From IMG/VR virus record IMGVR_UViG_3300012984_000568, positions 20,373 to 84,372 of that record: a stretch of DNA of 64,000 nt. One strand, given 5' to 3'. This document shows, piece by piece, positions 32,517 through 40,150 of this stretch. The notes under the pieces are model-generated. The model did not search any database. It was not told the DNA's origin and saw only the letters and a program-made list of their open reading frames with translations. Within the stretch, counting starts at the first letter, position 1. Each line of letters starts with the position of its first letter. Source of the DNA: a virus. Position numbers and translations under genes: made by a program.

Positions 32517-33479
32517 CTAGGCCATGCGCTCGAGCCCGAGCGCCGCCTTGTCGCCGCGCAACCCGACGAGCTCGGCAAAGAAGCTCATCTTGCTCATGTT
32601 GCCGCCAGCCTTGTCGCCGGCTTTCACGAACTGGCCGAGGACGTCGCGGAACGAGAGCATGTTGCCCTTCGCGTCCTGAAACTTGACCCCCATCGCCCTC
32701 ATCTTGTCCGCCGCCTCCTTTGAGGGGTGGGAGATTTTGGCGAGCATGGTGGCGACCGCGCTGCCCGCGGTCGACGAGTCGATACCCGTCTTCTGCAGCA
32801 AGCCTACCGCCGCCGCGGTGTCTTCGATCGACACGCCGAGGGCCTGAGCAGTTGGCGCCGCGATCGCGAGCGCCGTGCCCATGTCGGTGATCTTGGCGCC
32901 GGTCTTTTCCGCGGTGAAGGCCAGTACGTTCGCGACGTAGCCAGCCTGCTTCGCCTCCAAGCCGAAACCGCGGATTGCGCTACCAACGACGGTCGCGACT
33001 TCGGCCATGCCCTCTCCGGAGGCCGCGATCGCGTTCAAAACGCCGGGAATGCCCTGCAGGATTTCCTCGGCGTCAAAGCCCTTGCGGGCCATGAACTCCA
33101 TCGCTTCGGAGACTTCGGACGCCGAGAACTGCGTAGTTACACCGAGGCTCAGCGCTGACTGTTCGAGCTCCGAGATCTGCGCGCGGGTCTTACCCATGAC
33201 CGCGCCGACGTTCGTGATCGACTGCTCGAACTCAGCGCCGGAATGCACCACGTGATGCAGGCCGGCGCCGACGGCAGCACCGATCACAGCGCCTGCCGCT
33301 ATCGCCTTGTGCGCTACGGCCTCAAAGCTCGCGCCGATCTTCTCATTGGCCTCGGCAATGCCGTGGATCGCTTTGGACGCACCAACACTGAAGCCGGACA
33401 CGTTCGAGCGGATCTTCGCGATGACCGCGGAGACCTGGTCGTTGCCCTTGAAAAGGGCCTCGATTGAGAAGCGAGACAC
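32517..33479 (-). CDS. Tail tape measure protein (TP901-type), N-terminal part, ends at in-frame TAG
   Basis: GTG 33479 directly after the stop of the frameshifted chaperone. The typical tape-measure core is present: FEQSITNVGAVMGKTRAQI, VTTQFSASEVSEAMEFMARKGFDAEEIL, GVLNAIAASGEGMAEVATVV and AAAVGLLQKTGIDSSTAGSA. It then ends ...LGLERMA at TAG 32519-32517. Since downstream codons continue the family in the same frame, the TAG is either a nonsense mutation, a sequencing error or a read-through site. The protein sets tail length and helps DNA ejection. Confidence 0.85.
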   Translation of the reverse strand: MSRFSIEALFKGNDQVSAVIAKIRSNVSGFSVGASKAIHGIAEANEKIGASFEAVAHKAIAAGAVIGAAVGAGLHHVVHSGAEFEQSITNVGAVMGKTRAQISELEQSALSLGVTTQFSASEVSEAMEFMARKGFDAEEILQGIPGVLNAIAASGEGMAEVATVVGSAIRGFGLEAKQAGYVANVLAFTAEKTGAKITDMGTALAIAAPTAQALGVSIEDTAAAVGLLQKTGIDSSTAGSAVATMLAKISHPSKEAADKMRAMGVKFQDAKGNMLSFRDVLGQFVKAGDKAGGNMSKMSFFAELVGLRGDKAALGLERMA

Positions 33480-34111
33480 TTACGCTTTCGTGTGCTTTTT
33501 GAGTGCTTCGCGAATGCCGTTGTAGAAGAACCGAATCTCCTGCATCGACAACGTTCGTGGGTCGGGCAAACCTGGATAGTCACTGCATATCTGCAGCAAC
33601 ATCTCGCGGTAGACGGGAACCAGCCTATGGCACTCGGCGCCGGTTTTTCTGTCTCTCTCGAGCCGCGCATCGACGCCGTTGCGCACGATTAGGTCGACGA
33701 CCCTTACCCCAAAAAAAGGCCGACCAACGCTGCGCAGAACGTGTAGTCGGGCGCCGCAAGCTTCGACAATTCGCCCCTCGGCCATCCGGTGAGGTCGGCG
33801 AGCATGGCGATCATCATGTGCTGTTCGCCCTGCTCTTTGCCGTCGTCCATCGCCATGAAGGTCGCGCCCTTGGCCATCCGGAACGTTAGCGGCTTGGCGC
33901 CGTCCACGGGCGGCGTGTACGTCGCCGTGCCGTCTTCTCCGACGACGAGCGTCCCCACGGAGATCTCTTTCACGATCTTCGCGCGGAGCTTCTTGAGCGA
34001 TGTGAGCTCCTTTTTGGTCAGCCCGTCTTCGTCGATGTCGATGCGCCGCAACGTGCACAGCCGCTCGAACTCTTTTTCAGCGGCTTCCACCGCAACACGC
34101 AATTCAGCCAT
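33480..34111 (-). CDS. Tail assembly chaperone, -1 frameshift product
   Basis: Join of the 33704-34111 frame with a downstream frame ending at 33480. Near the end of the first frame the minus strand reads T TTT TTG (33716-33710), a canonical X XXY YYZ slippery heptamer; a -1 slip gives ...FFGVRVVDLIVRNGVDARL... and a ~78-residue extension ending LSMQEIRFFYNGIREALKKHTKA. The same arrangement is conserved between tube and tape-measure genes in lambda (G/GT) and P2 (E/E'). The fusion binds the tape measure during tail assembly. The extension has no start of its own. Confidence 0.8.
33704..34111 (-). CDS. Tail assembly chaperone, unshifted product (135 aa)
   Basis: ATG 34111. N-terminus MAELRVAVEAAEKEFERLCTLRR is helical. 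The C-terminal part EQHMMIAMLADLTGWPRGELSKLAAPDY resembles the gp41/gpE-type tail assembly chaperone that follows the tube gene in Mu-like and P2-like phages. It terminates at TAA 33704-33706, seven codons after the slippery site begins. Ratio of short to long form is usually set by frameshift frequency. Confidence 0.7.
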   Translation of the reverse strand: MAELRVAVEAAEKEFERLCTLRRIDIDEDGLTKKELTSLKKLRAKIVKEISVGTLVVGEDGTATYTPPVDGAKPLTFRMAKGATFMAMDDGKEQGEQHMMIAMLADLTGWPRGELSKLAAPDYTFCAALVGLFLG

Positions 34112-34145
34112 GATTTACCCTCGTCCGTTTCTTCAAACAGCCGCT

Positions 34146-34529
34146 TTACTGCGGCGTGAGCTTGCCCTGGCCCATGAGCGTGATACTCGTGGTTGCCTTG
34201 GCGGTGCTGAAGTCGTGATCGTCCGCGACGATGCCCTTGCCCTGGTAGGTGGTGCCGTCGATGTACGTGATTGTGCAGGGCACGATCTCCATCGCGTCGG
34301 CCTTGTCCTGCAGGAACTCGTTGTCAGCCTTGTCGTTGTCGATTGTGATCGTGATGTCGCTGACCGACCACGGCTCAACCGTGCCGAGCACTCGGACCGT
34401 GCCATCACCGTTGGCTTCGACGGCCACCTTCTTGCCGCCGAGCTTCACCTTCGCGTCCGCATCGGTCGCGACGGCGAACGGGCGCCCGTCGATCTCGATG
34501 CCTTTGATCGAACCACCTACTGCTGCCAT
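34146..34529 (-). CDS. Tail tube protein (127 aa)
   Basis: ATG 34529 preceded by GCGAGGATTCAA. Starts MAAVGGSIKGIEIDGRPFAVATDADAKVKLGG and continues in the Mu gpM-like tube style (ITITIDNDKADNEFLQDKADAMEIVPCTITYIDGTTYQGKGIV ... TTSITLMGQGKL). Position after the sheath gene supports it. Forms the inner tube through which DNA passes. Confidence 0.8.
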   Translation of the reverse strand: MAAVGGSIKGIEIDGRPFAVATDADAKVKLGGKKVAVEANGDGTVRVLGTVEPWSVSDITITIDNDKADNEFLQDKADAMEIVPCTITYIDGTTYQGKGIVADDHDFSTAKATTSITLMGQGKLTPQ

Positions 34530-34633
34530 TTGAATCCTCGCTCGTGCGTGGGGGAAGTGCGGGCACACCGCGGCCTTCCCGACTGCGCAGCTGGGCGCTC
34601 AGGGGTCAGGCCGCGACGCGCGGTGATTGGTTG
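34530..34633. other. Sheath-tube intergenic hairpin
   Basis: The 104-base gap has no gene. CGCGGCCT (34569-34576) and AGGCCGCG (34608-34615) form a perfect 8-bp stem with a 31-base loop. No T-tract follows, so a stability or processing role is more likely than termination; tube protein may need higher expression than sheath. Confidence 0.4.
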
Positions 34634-36421
34634 TTAGGCGACCAGCGTCTGCGGGTCGATGTAGTACGAGAACTCGAGCGTGACGGCCTTTTGCTTCGTG
34701 TTTCCCGAGATGTACCAAGTAGACTTGGTGTCGATTCGATTCGGAGCAGCGATGCGCGCCGTTGTCGACTTCTTGGTAGCCGCTGGGTCGCTGATGAGCG
34801 CCGCCAAACCGAGGTCATCCGCGAGCGCGGAGATTTCGGCGATCGCTGCGGACGGCTTGCGCGCGTCCGGGTTTGACGTCGCTTGGTCGGACGGAATGAG
34901 CACCGCGCGGCGCCACTTCGGACCGCCGAAGATCAGGGCTTCGTTGAAGATAATATTCATGATCTTCACGAGGTCCTTCACGTGGCGGTAAGCCGGAGGC
35001 TCCTCGCCAGTGGGCGCGTAACACGTCAAGATGTCCTCGAGCACCACGACCTTGTCCTCGATCGAGGTGGTCGAGCACCCCGCCAAGTTGGCTTGGTTGC
35101 GCGTCGGGAAGTCCCATTGCGCCGCGTCGGAGCCAGGGACAACGCCCTGTCCCGCGCTCGTGATCGGCAGCCCGCAATAGTCGAGTGCTGGGTTGGAGGC
35201 GGCTTGCACGGCAATGCGCGCGAGCGCTCGAGCGGCGACCACCAAAGGCAGGGTGGGTGAGTCCGGGGCAGCGATGATCGAGTTGATCCGGTCCGTTTTG
35301 CGCGTCGAGCTCACGGCGGACGCCTGGTCGACCGTGCTGTGGATCGTGCCGGTGAAGAAGACGATCGGCTTGTGGACGGTCGTCCCCCAACGCCCATCAC
35401 CGAAGTTCTGGTAGGCGTCGAGCGCGTTCGTGTTGGCGACCGGCAGGGTGTTCAGACCGAACACCTCCCAAACGTTGCCAACCCAACCGAGCTGAGTGGT
35501 GGGGTCCGGGTCGGTGAGGCCGCCGTTCATCGCTGTCGCGGCGAACACGACGCCGGTCTGCTGCATGAGGACCTCGATCTTCATGAGGTTCCCCATCGTG
35601 CCCTTCCAGCCTGCCGTGAAGTTGATCTTCGTCGCCGGCACGGTGATCGTGAACGTCGCGCCGACGCCGAAGTCGGTCGAGCCGTCCGTGATGGTAAAGC
35701 TCAGGCCGTTGACCGTGAACACGGTTGCAGCGCTGGCGCCGACCGTCTGAGTCAGAGTGCGCGAGAGCACATTGCCGAGCGGGTCGGTGAGCGTCCACAC
35801 GCCACCGTTCACCACCGCGGTGTTCAGCACGAGCTTATAGGCGCCGGGCAGCGCGGGACCAACGACAGAGAGCGCACCGATCGTGCCGTTGCCGGTACCA
35901 GACAGCGCGGAAGCCGTAGGCGTGCCGTAGGCGAACGACGTCGTGACCGGCATGTGCAACACGGAGTTCATCGCGAACCCGATCTTGGCCAGAGTCAGAT
36001 TGACGTCGATGGCGCCGGCCGGGATACCGAACGACTTCGACGCCACTCCGCCGACGCGAACGACGTAGTCCGCCGCAAAGGCTGCTGTGCCAGAGGGGGT
36101 GAGGTCGCCCGTGGCAGCGGTCGCGCCGACCGCGTCCGTCATCGGATAGACGGTGACCGGGATGGTGCCCACGCCATCACCGTTGGACGGAAAAAGCTCG
36201 CGCATCGCGAGGTAGATGGCCGACTTGTAGCCGTAGAGCGCGCCCGCGGCGCCAGCGCTCGTGAGCTCCTGCTTGGCAGCAGGGAACGAAACGCCGGTTT
36301 GCCCCTGAGCAAACACTGCAATGCGCGGCGGCAGGACGGCGCGAGAACCACCCGCCAAGGCCTTGTATTGGACGTCGATGCCAAGGACGCTGGCAATGGC
36401 GGTGCTATCGATCTGAGTCAT
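34634..36421 (-). CDS. Contractile tail sheath protein (Mu gpL-like, 595 aa)
   Basis: ATG 36421 overlaps the preceding gene by 4 bases. N-terminus PPRIAVFAQGQTG and ...QELTSAGAAGALYGYKSAIYLAMRELFPSNGDG fit sheath domain I. The C-terminal part ILTCYAPTGEEPPAYRHVKDLVKIMNIIFN and TWYISGNTKQKAVTLEFSYYIDPQ fits the conserved sheath C-terminal domain. A ~170-residue Gly/Ser/Thr-rich insertion (~120-300) is probably the surface-exposed domain. Establishes a myovirus tail. Confidence 0.88.
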   Translation of the reverse strand: MTQIDSTAIASVLGIDVQYKALAGGSRAVLPPRIAVFAQGQTGVSFPAAKQELTSAGAAGALYGYKSAIYLAMRELFPSNGDGVGTIPVTVYPMTDAVGATAATGDLTPSGTAAFAADYVVRVGGVASKSFGIPAGAIDVNLTLAKIGFAMNSVLHMPVTTSFAYGTPTASALSGTGNGTIGALSVVGPALPGAYKLVLNTAVVNGGVWTLTDPLGNVLSRTLTQTVGASAATVFTVNGLSFTITDGSTDFGVGATFTITVPATKINFTAGWKGTMGNLMKIEVLMQQTGVVFAATAMNGGLTDPDPTTQLGWVGNVWEVFGLNTLPVANTNALDAYQNFGDGRWGTTVHKPIVFFTGTIHSTVDQASAVSSTRKTDRINSIIAAPDSPTLPLVVAARALARIAVQAASNPALDYCGLPITSAGQGVVPGSDAAQWDFPTRNQANLAGCSTTSIEDKVVVLEDILTCYAPTGEEPPAYRHVKDLVKIMNIIFNEALIFGGPKWRRAVLIPSDQATSNPDARKPSAAIAEISALADDLGLAALISDPAATKKSTTARIAAPNRIDTKSTWYISGNTKQKAVTLEFSYYIDPQTLVA

Positions 36422-37170
36422 GGATTCTCAGGCTCCTGGGAAATCGGGAAGTCTGCGGTGAACAGGAGTTCGCCGGTTTCGGCGCGCATGAACGACGACG
36501 AGATGAGCTCGAGCGGCGCGCCCTGAACTTGTTCGGAGAACTCGTTGAACGTGACGGCGAGCGAGACGCGCGCGCCTACGATGTGCTGCGCGACCCGCTC
36601 ACTGGGGCCGACGGGCGACATCTGAATGCTTTGGACCCAACGTCCGCCCCAAATGACTTTGTTCTCACCCTTGGCCATTGGAAAGCCGAGGGTGATGTAG
36701 TGCGCCGACATGAGGATCGTGCGCACGAGGCGGTAAGCCCGCTTCGCTTCGATTGCGGCGAGTTCGTCACCGGTGAAGTGGCCCAACCCGTTTGGGTTGT
36801 CGGCAGTCAGGCCCAAGCCAAAACAGTCAATTAAGAACGTCCCGTCGGCGGCTTGGCGCTCGTGCGGGTCGCCCTTCGACTTGTCGAACGCCTCTTGGTC
36901 GAACGACACGTTGACGATGGGCGAGCGGTCGAAATCGGGCTTCGGCTTGCCCGCGCTCGGGGCGTCGGACCACATCTCCCACGCGTTCGAGCGCTCGACG
37001 AAAACGCGGAGTTTCCAGAGCTTCTCGTTCTTGCTAGCCGCTTTCGCCATCGCCTGCTGCGACAGCGACTCGGCGAGAAGAATTGCCCCGATTTGGTAGC
37101 AAATCAGCTCGGAGTTGTCCTGCCGATCGATCAGGGTGGTGATCTTCGACGGGATAGTCGCGATCGTCAT
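36418..37170 (-). CDS. Neck/tail terminator-region protein (250 aa)
   Basis: Lies between the connector gene and the sheath, the place of Mu gp37-like tail terminators. Helical N-terminus (LICYQIGAILLAESLSQQAMA) then beta segments (PIVNVSFDQEAFDKSKGDPHERQAADGTFLIDCFG). The 'VNVxFDxExFDxS' pattern recurs in phage proteins at this place. Exact role not certain. Confidence 0.55.
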   Translation of the reverse strand: MTIATIPSKITTLIDRQDNSELICYQIGAILLAESLSQQAMAKAASKNEKLWKLRVFVERSNAWEMWSDAPSAGKPKPDFDRSPIVNVSFDQEAFDKSKGDPHERQAADGTFLIDCFGLGLTADNPNGLGHFTGDELAAIEAKRAYRLVRTILMSAHYITLGFPMAKGENKVIWGGRWVQSIQMSPVGPSERVAQHIVGARVSLAVTFNEFSEQVQGAPLELISSSFMRAETGELLFTADFPISQEPENP

Positions 37171-37174
37171 TTAG

Positions 37175-37564
37175 CTATCCGGGCGGCGGAGCGAGCTCGA
37201 AGAACTCGAGAATCAGGACGAGGCAGCCGAGCGTGCGATCGGGAATCGTCTCGGCGATCGTGAACGTCTGCGACTGGCAGCCGACGGTCTCAGCGAACGT
37301 CACCTGCCAGCACTTCGACTTGTCGGCGTCGAGCACACGGACCGGCTCCATGTTGACGAGCGCCAGGTCGCGCATCGACAGCGCCACCGAGCAGCGCCGC
37401 AGGCTCACCGTCTTGCCCGTCTCGGGATCGACCGCGTGGGCGATGTCCGCCTGCATGCCGCGGAGCTCGGCCGTCCTGCCGCCGGGCTCTTGGAGGGTGA
37501 CGACGCAGCCGTCGGCGTTCAGGATCGCCTGAATGTCGGCGGCTGCGATATCAGCGAGGCTCAC
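37175..37564 (-). CDS. Head-tail connector-like protein (129 aa)
   Basis: Starts MSLADIAAADIQAILNADGCVVTL and shows strands LRRCSVALSMRDLALVNMEPVRVLDADKSKCWQVTF, consistent with lambda FII-type or similar head-completion proteins that follow the capsid gene. Ends in a Pro-rich APPPG. Overlaps the upstream gene by 4 bases. Assignment rests partly on position. Confidence 0.5.
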   Translation of the reverse strand: MSLADIAAADIQAILNADGCVVTLQEPGGRTAELRGMQADIAHAVDPETGKTVSLRRCSVALSMRDLALVNMEPVRVLDADKSKCWQVTFAETVGCQSQTFTIAETIPDRTLGCLVLILEFFELAPPPG

Positions 37565-38076
37565 TTGACGAAGTGGCCTTCGGCGTCTAGTTGGGCGAGA
37601 CGCTCGGCGCCGTTGTGCATGATGTCGGCAGCGAAGACCTCTTCGCCCTCACCAAGCACGCCCCGCAGGCAGTGAATGGACTTGTTTTGGGCGAGTACGT
37701 AGCGCCGATCACTCGGCTGGCCCTGAGCGTCAGCAGCGCGAGCGATGCTCGACGACTGCGCGTCCGCTTGCTTTGCTAGCGCCGCATCCACGAGCAGTCC
37801 ATGCTCGTATTCCGCGAAGTAATTTTCGTAGTTCTCGGCACGATATCCCTTCGCCACGAATTCGTCCACGGAGGGGCGCGTGTAGCCTTCGGGAAGTTTC
37901 TCGGTGCCATCGAGAACCACGGCGGCTCGAGCCTTCTCTTTCACCTGAGACTCCAGATCGGCAACTAGCGCAGTGAGTTGCGCATGGTTCAGACCATCCG
38001 TCTTCACTTCGGCGCTGAGTTGGACACCAAGCGCCAGGGCGCGTTCCGAGAGTTGCTTTTTGCTGAGATCTGCCAT
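37561..38076 (-). CDS. Head-module protein with HeH/LEM-like N-terminus (171 aa)
   Basis: Start chosen at ATG 38076 (MADLSKKQLSERALALGV). The first ~45 residues look like a HeH/LEM-type helix-turn-helix pair (SKKQLSERALALGV...LNHAQLTALVADLE); the rest contains EGYTRPSVDEFVAKGYRAENYENYFAEYEHG. It sits one gene after the capsid, where lambda has FI. Role unknown. Confidence 0.5.
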   Translation of the reverse strand: MADLSKKQLSERALALGVQLSAEVKTDGLNHAQLTALVADLESQVKEKARAAVVLDGTEKLPEGYTRPSVDEFVAKGYRAENYENYFAEYEHGLLVDAALAKQADAQSSSIARAADAQGQPSDRRYVLAQNKSIHCLRGVLGEGEEVFAADIMHNGAERLAQLDAEGHFVK

Positions 38077-38137
38077 TCGAATCACCAATCGGTTGATGCG
38101 AGTAAAGTGAGGGCGCGCAGAGGCGCCCCCAAATCGC

Positions 38138-39226
38138 TCAGAACACGGTGATGCAACCGAAGGTATCGATTGCGACGGGGATGGTTAGCGGTCGCGTGCC
38201 AGCCGACACCTTCAGGTGCTGACCGTCTTGGGTGATCCACGCGTACGTGGACAGGTCGAACCCGTTGCCACTCATGCGAGTCGGCAGGTACGGGAGCACA
38301 CGCGGATCGGGAGCAACGATGCGCGGGATGCCACCGAACGATAGGTCCATGCGCGCGCTGGGCGACGTCATGATGACCTTGTTGTCGGCGACGTACGGCG
38401 TCAGCACCTTGGTCTGCGGATGAATGTACGACCCGTCGTACAGCCACATTTCGAACCGGTAGTTCTGCACTACGATGGTGCCGGCGAACGTCGCATCTTG
38501 TGGACCTGCCTCAGCGGAGGGCACGGCAAGCTTGACCAAGTCCTGCATACCGATGCTGGCGATCGCAGCCTTGACGTCTGCGTTCTTGGTGAAGCGCTGC
38601 CATGCGCCGGCGCCGAAGGTGAGCTTGGCCGGGCGCTTGCGTCCGTCCTTGCGCAAAATGGCCGCCAATGCAGCCAGGTCACCCATCGGATCGCCGGTCG
38701 ATCCGTTGGCCGCCCACGTCGTGCCGACGGTGAAGAAGTGCGTGGACTTCGGCTGAAAGTCCAAGGTGTACAGTTCGACTCCCGCGTCATCGAACAAATG
38801 CAGTTCGCCGGTCTGCAAGACCTGCGAGGACATGAGTTCGACAGCGCGATTGACCTTGTTGCCCAGCTTCCGGAAAATGCTGAACGCCTTGACGATCGCG
38901 GTCGCTTGGAATACCGGGTCTTCGAACGGAACCACGCCCGGCTGACGCTTCAGGAGGTCGAACGACGTGATCGTTCCTTCCTCGTTGAACAACGGCGGGC
39001 GAAAGCTCTTGTTGGTGAATTTTCCGTCGGCGTTTTGGCGCGCGCCGGTGGAAAGGTCCTGAATTACGACAGCGACTTCTTCCGAGTCGCGCTGTACGTC
39101 GATCTCGACCTCTTCCGTGTTGTGGATTTGGCGCGGACCGGTGTGGAACTGGCTCGACAGGTACATCGGCGCCGGAGCTTCATCCGTGTACGCCTCGATC
39201 ATCCGTCGGGTGGATGAATCACTCAT
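38138..39226 (-). CDS. Major capsid protein, lambda gpE family (362 aa)
   Basis: N-terminus with PAPMYLSSQFHTGPRQIHNTEEVEIDV and the gpE-like motif GKFTNKSFRPPLFNEEGTITSFDLLKRQPGV. The C-terminal part DNKVIMTSPSARMDLSFGGI and LPTRMSGNGFDLSTYAWITQDGQHLKV also follow the family. Position after the decoration gene is as in lambda. Forms the capsid shell. Confidence 0.88.
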   Translation of the reverse strand: MSDSSTRRMIEAYTDEAPAPMYLSSQFHTGPRQIHNTEEVEIDVQRDSEEVAVVIQDLSTGARQNADGKFTNKSFRPPLFNEEGTITSFDLLKRQPGVVPFEDPVFQATAIVKAFSIFRKLGNKVNRAVELMSSQVLQTGELHLFDDAGVELYTLDFQPKSTHFFTVGTTWAANGSTGDPMGDLAALAAILRKDGRKRPAKLTFGAGAWQRFTKNADVKAAIASIGMQDLVKLAVPSAEAGPQDATFAGTIVVQNYRFEMWLYDGSYIHPQTKVLTPYVADNKVIMTSPSARMDLSFGGIPRIVAPDPRVLPYLPTRMSGNGFDLSTYAWITQDGQHLKVSAGTRPLTIPVAIDTFGCITVF

Positions 39227-39310
39227 TGGGATTGTTCCTTATTGCGGTACGGAGAACGCACGAACGCCAATGGGCGATGCGTACCCGTCAAAACGAGTTG
39301 GGTTGTTTGA

Positions 39311-39345
39311 GGGCGGCGCCGACTCCGTAAACGGGAGCGCCGCCC
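39311..39345. other. Hairpin between decoration and capsid genes
   Basis: Perfect 9-bp inverted repeat GGGCGGCGC / GCGCCGCCC, with an inner CTCC/GGAG pair, inside the 130-base gap between the decoration gene stop and the capsid start. No T-tract. Probably an mRNA stability/processing element. Confidence 0.5.
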
Positions 39346-39356
39346 CAGAGTGTCAA

Positions 39357-39767
39357 TCAGTCGTGGGTGTCGAAACCTGCGATGTGATTCACATCGATCG
39401 GGATGATGTCGTAGTCACGCAGCTGGTCGAGCACCGCGCCGTCGATGTTCACGCCGGTACCGTCCACGTCGATGATGAGCTTCGACTTGTCTACGGTGCC
39501 TTTCACGAGCGCGCGGACCTTGTAGTCAGCCGCGCCGGTCGTAGTGAGCGGATAGGTCAAAACGGCTTTGGGAATGCCGTTTTGGTTGGTCGAACCGCCT
39601 TTGGCAAACACCACGAGCTTCAAGCTCACGCTGTCGCGCGCAAAGATTGTTCCTGCGGGAAAGGTCTTCGCGCTAGCCGCGGTGAACACCTCGTCGCGAA
39701 ATTCTTCGTCACGAAGGGCGACGGCACTGACCTCGATGTCAGTGACGGTCATGCTGTTTGCGGGCAT
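39357..39767 (-). CDS. Head decoration protein, lambda gpD-like (136 aa)
   Basis: Located between the protease/scaffold and capsid genes, as in lambda. Pattern FTAASAKTFPAGTIFARDSVSLKL ... PKAVLTYPLTTTGAADYKVRALVKGTVDKSKLIIDVDGTGVNIDGAVLDQLRDYDIIPIDV is that of HK97/lambda-type decoration proteins, whose C-terminal region ends 'LR..GI.A..V'. It should trimerise on the capsid surface and stabilise the packaged head. Confidence 0.75.
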   Translation of the reverse strand: MPANSMTVTDIEVSAVALRDEEFRDEVFTAASAKTFPAGTIFARDSVSLKLVVFAKGGSTNQNGIPKAVLTYPLTTTGAADYKVRALVKGTVDKSKLIIDVDGTGVNIDGAVLDQLRDYDIIPIDVNHIAGFDTHD

Positions 39768-40150
39768 TACGCCACCTTCTTGCTGGTGCGGCCGAGTTGG
39801 CGATCGATTTCGTCAGCGACCTTGTCGCCCTTGTCTTCCGAGGAAGCCTCGGGAGTAGCTGCGGCAGCAGCCGCCGGGGAAGCGCCGGCGACAACTGCGC
39901 CAGCGGCGTCAGAATCGTCCTGGCGAGCACCACGCGATGCGCGGTTCATCCCAGCAGCCATGTACTTGGCTTGCAGGGTTGCGGTCATTGCGGTGCCGGC
40001 GTTGATGGCGGCAATTGCCGTCGGCATGTCGCCAGATGCTTCGCCCATGGTGAGGTGGGCGCAGACGCGATCGCGCTCTTGAGTGACGCCCTGAGCCAGC
40101 ACCGCCGCGTGAAGTTCCGGGTGCTGCGCGAGCAGTTCTTTCTCGTTCAT
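39767..40150 (-). CDS. Nested scaffold protein (Nu3-like), in-frame internal start
   Basis: An ATG at 40150 (MNEKELLAQHPELHAAV) lies in frame within the protease gene, with GAAAGCAGAAAG upstream. The resulting ~127-residue product is helical, charged and Ala-rich, like capsid scaffolds, and corresponds to lambda Nu3 nested in gene C. Alternative: only the fusion is made and cleaved by the protease. Evidence is the start context and the analogy. Confidence 0.45.
   Translation of the reverse strand: MNEKELLAQHPELHAAVLAQGVTQERDRVCAHLTMGEASGDMPTAIAAINAGTAMTATLQAKYMAAGMNRASRGARQDDSDAAGAVVAGASPAAAAAATPEASSEDKGDKVADEIDRQLGRTSKKVA

Noticed and set aside
33480-34058. Stand-alone 192-codon gene
   Set aside because: The first half is Arg/His-rich out-of-frame sequence of the chaperone; only the C-terminal part, reached by -1 frameshift, is genuine.
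35339-36526. 395-codon plus-strand open frame
   Set aside because: Shadow of the sheath gene; Arg-rich, no domain pattern.
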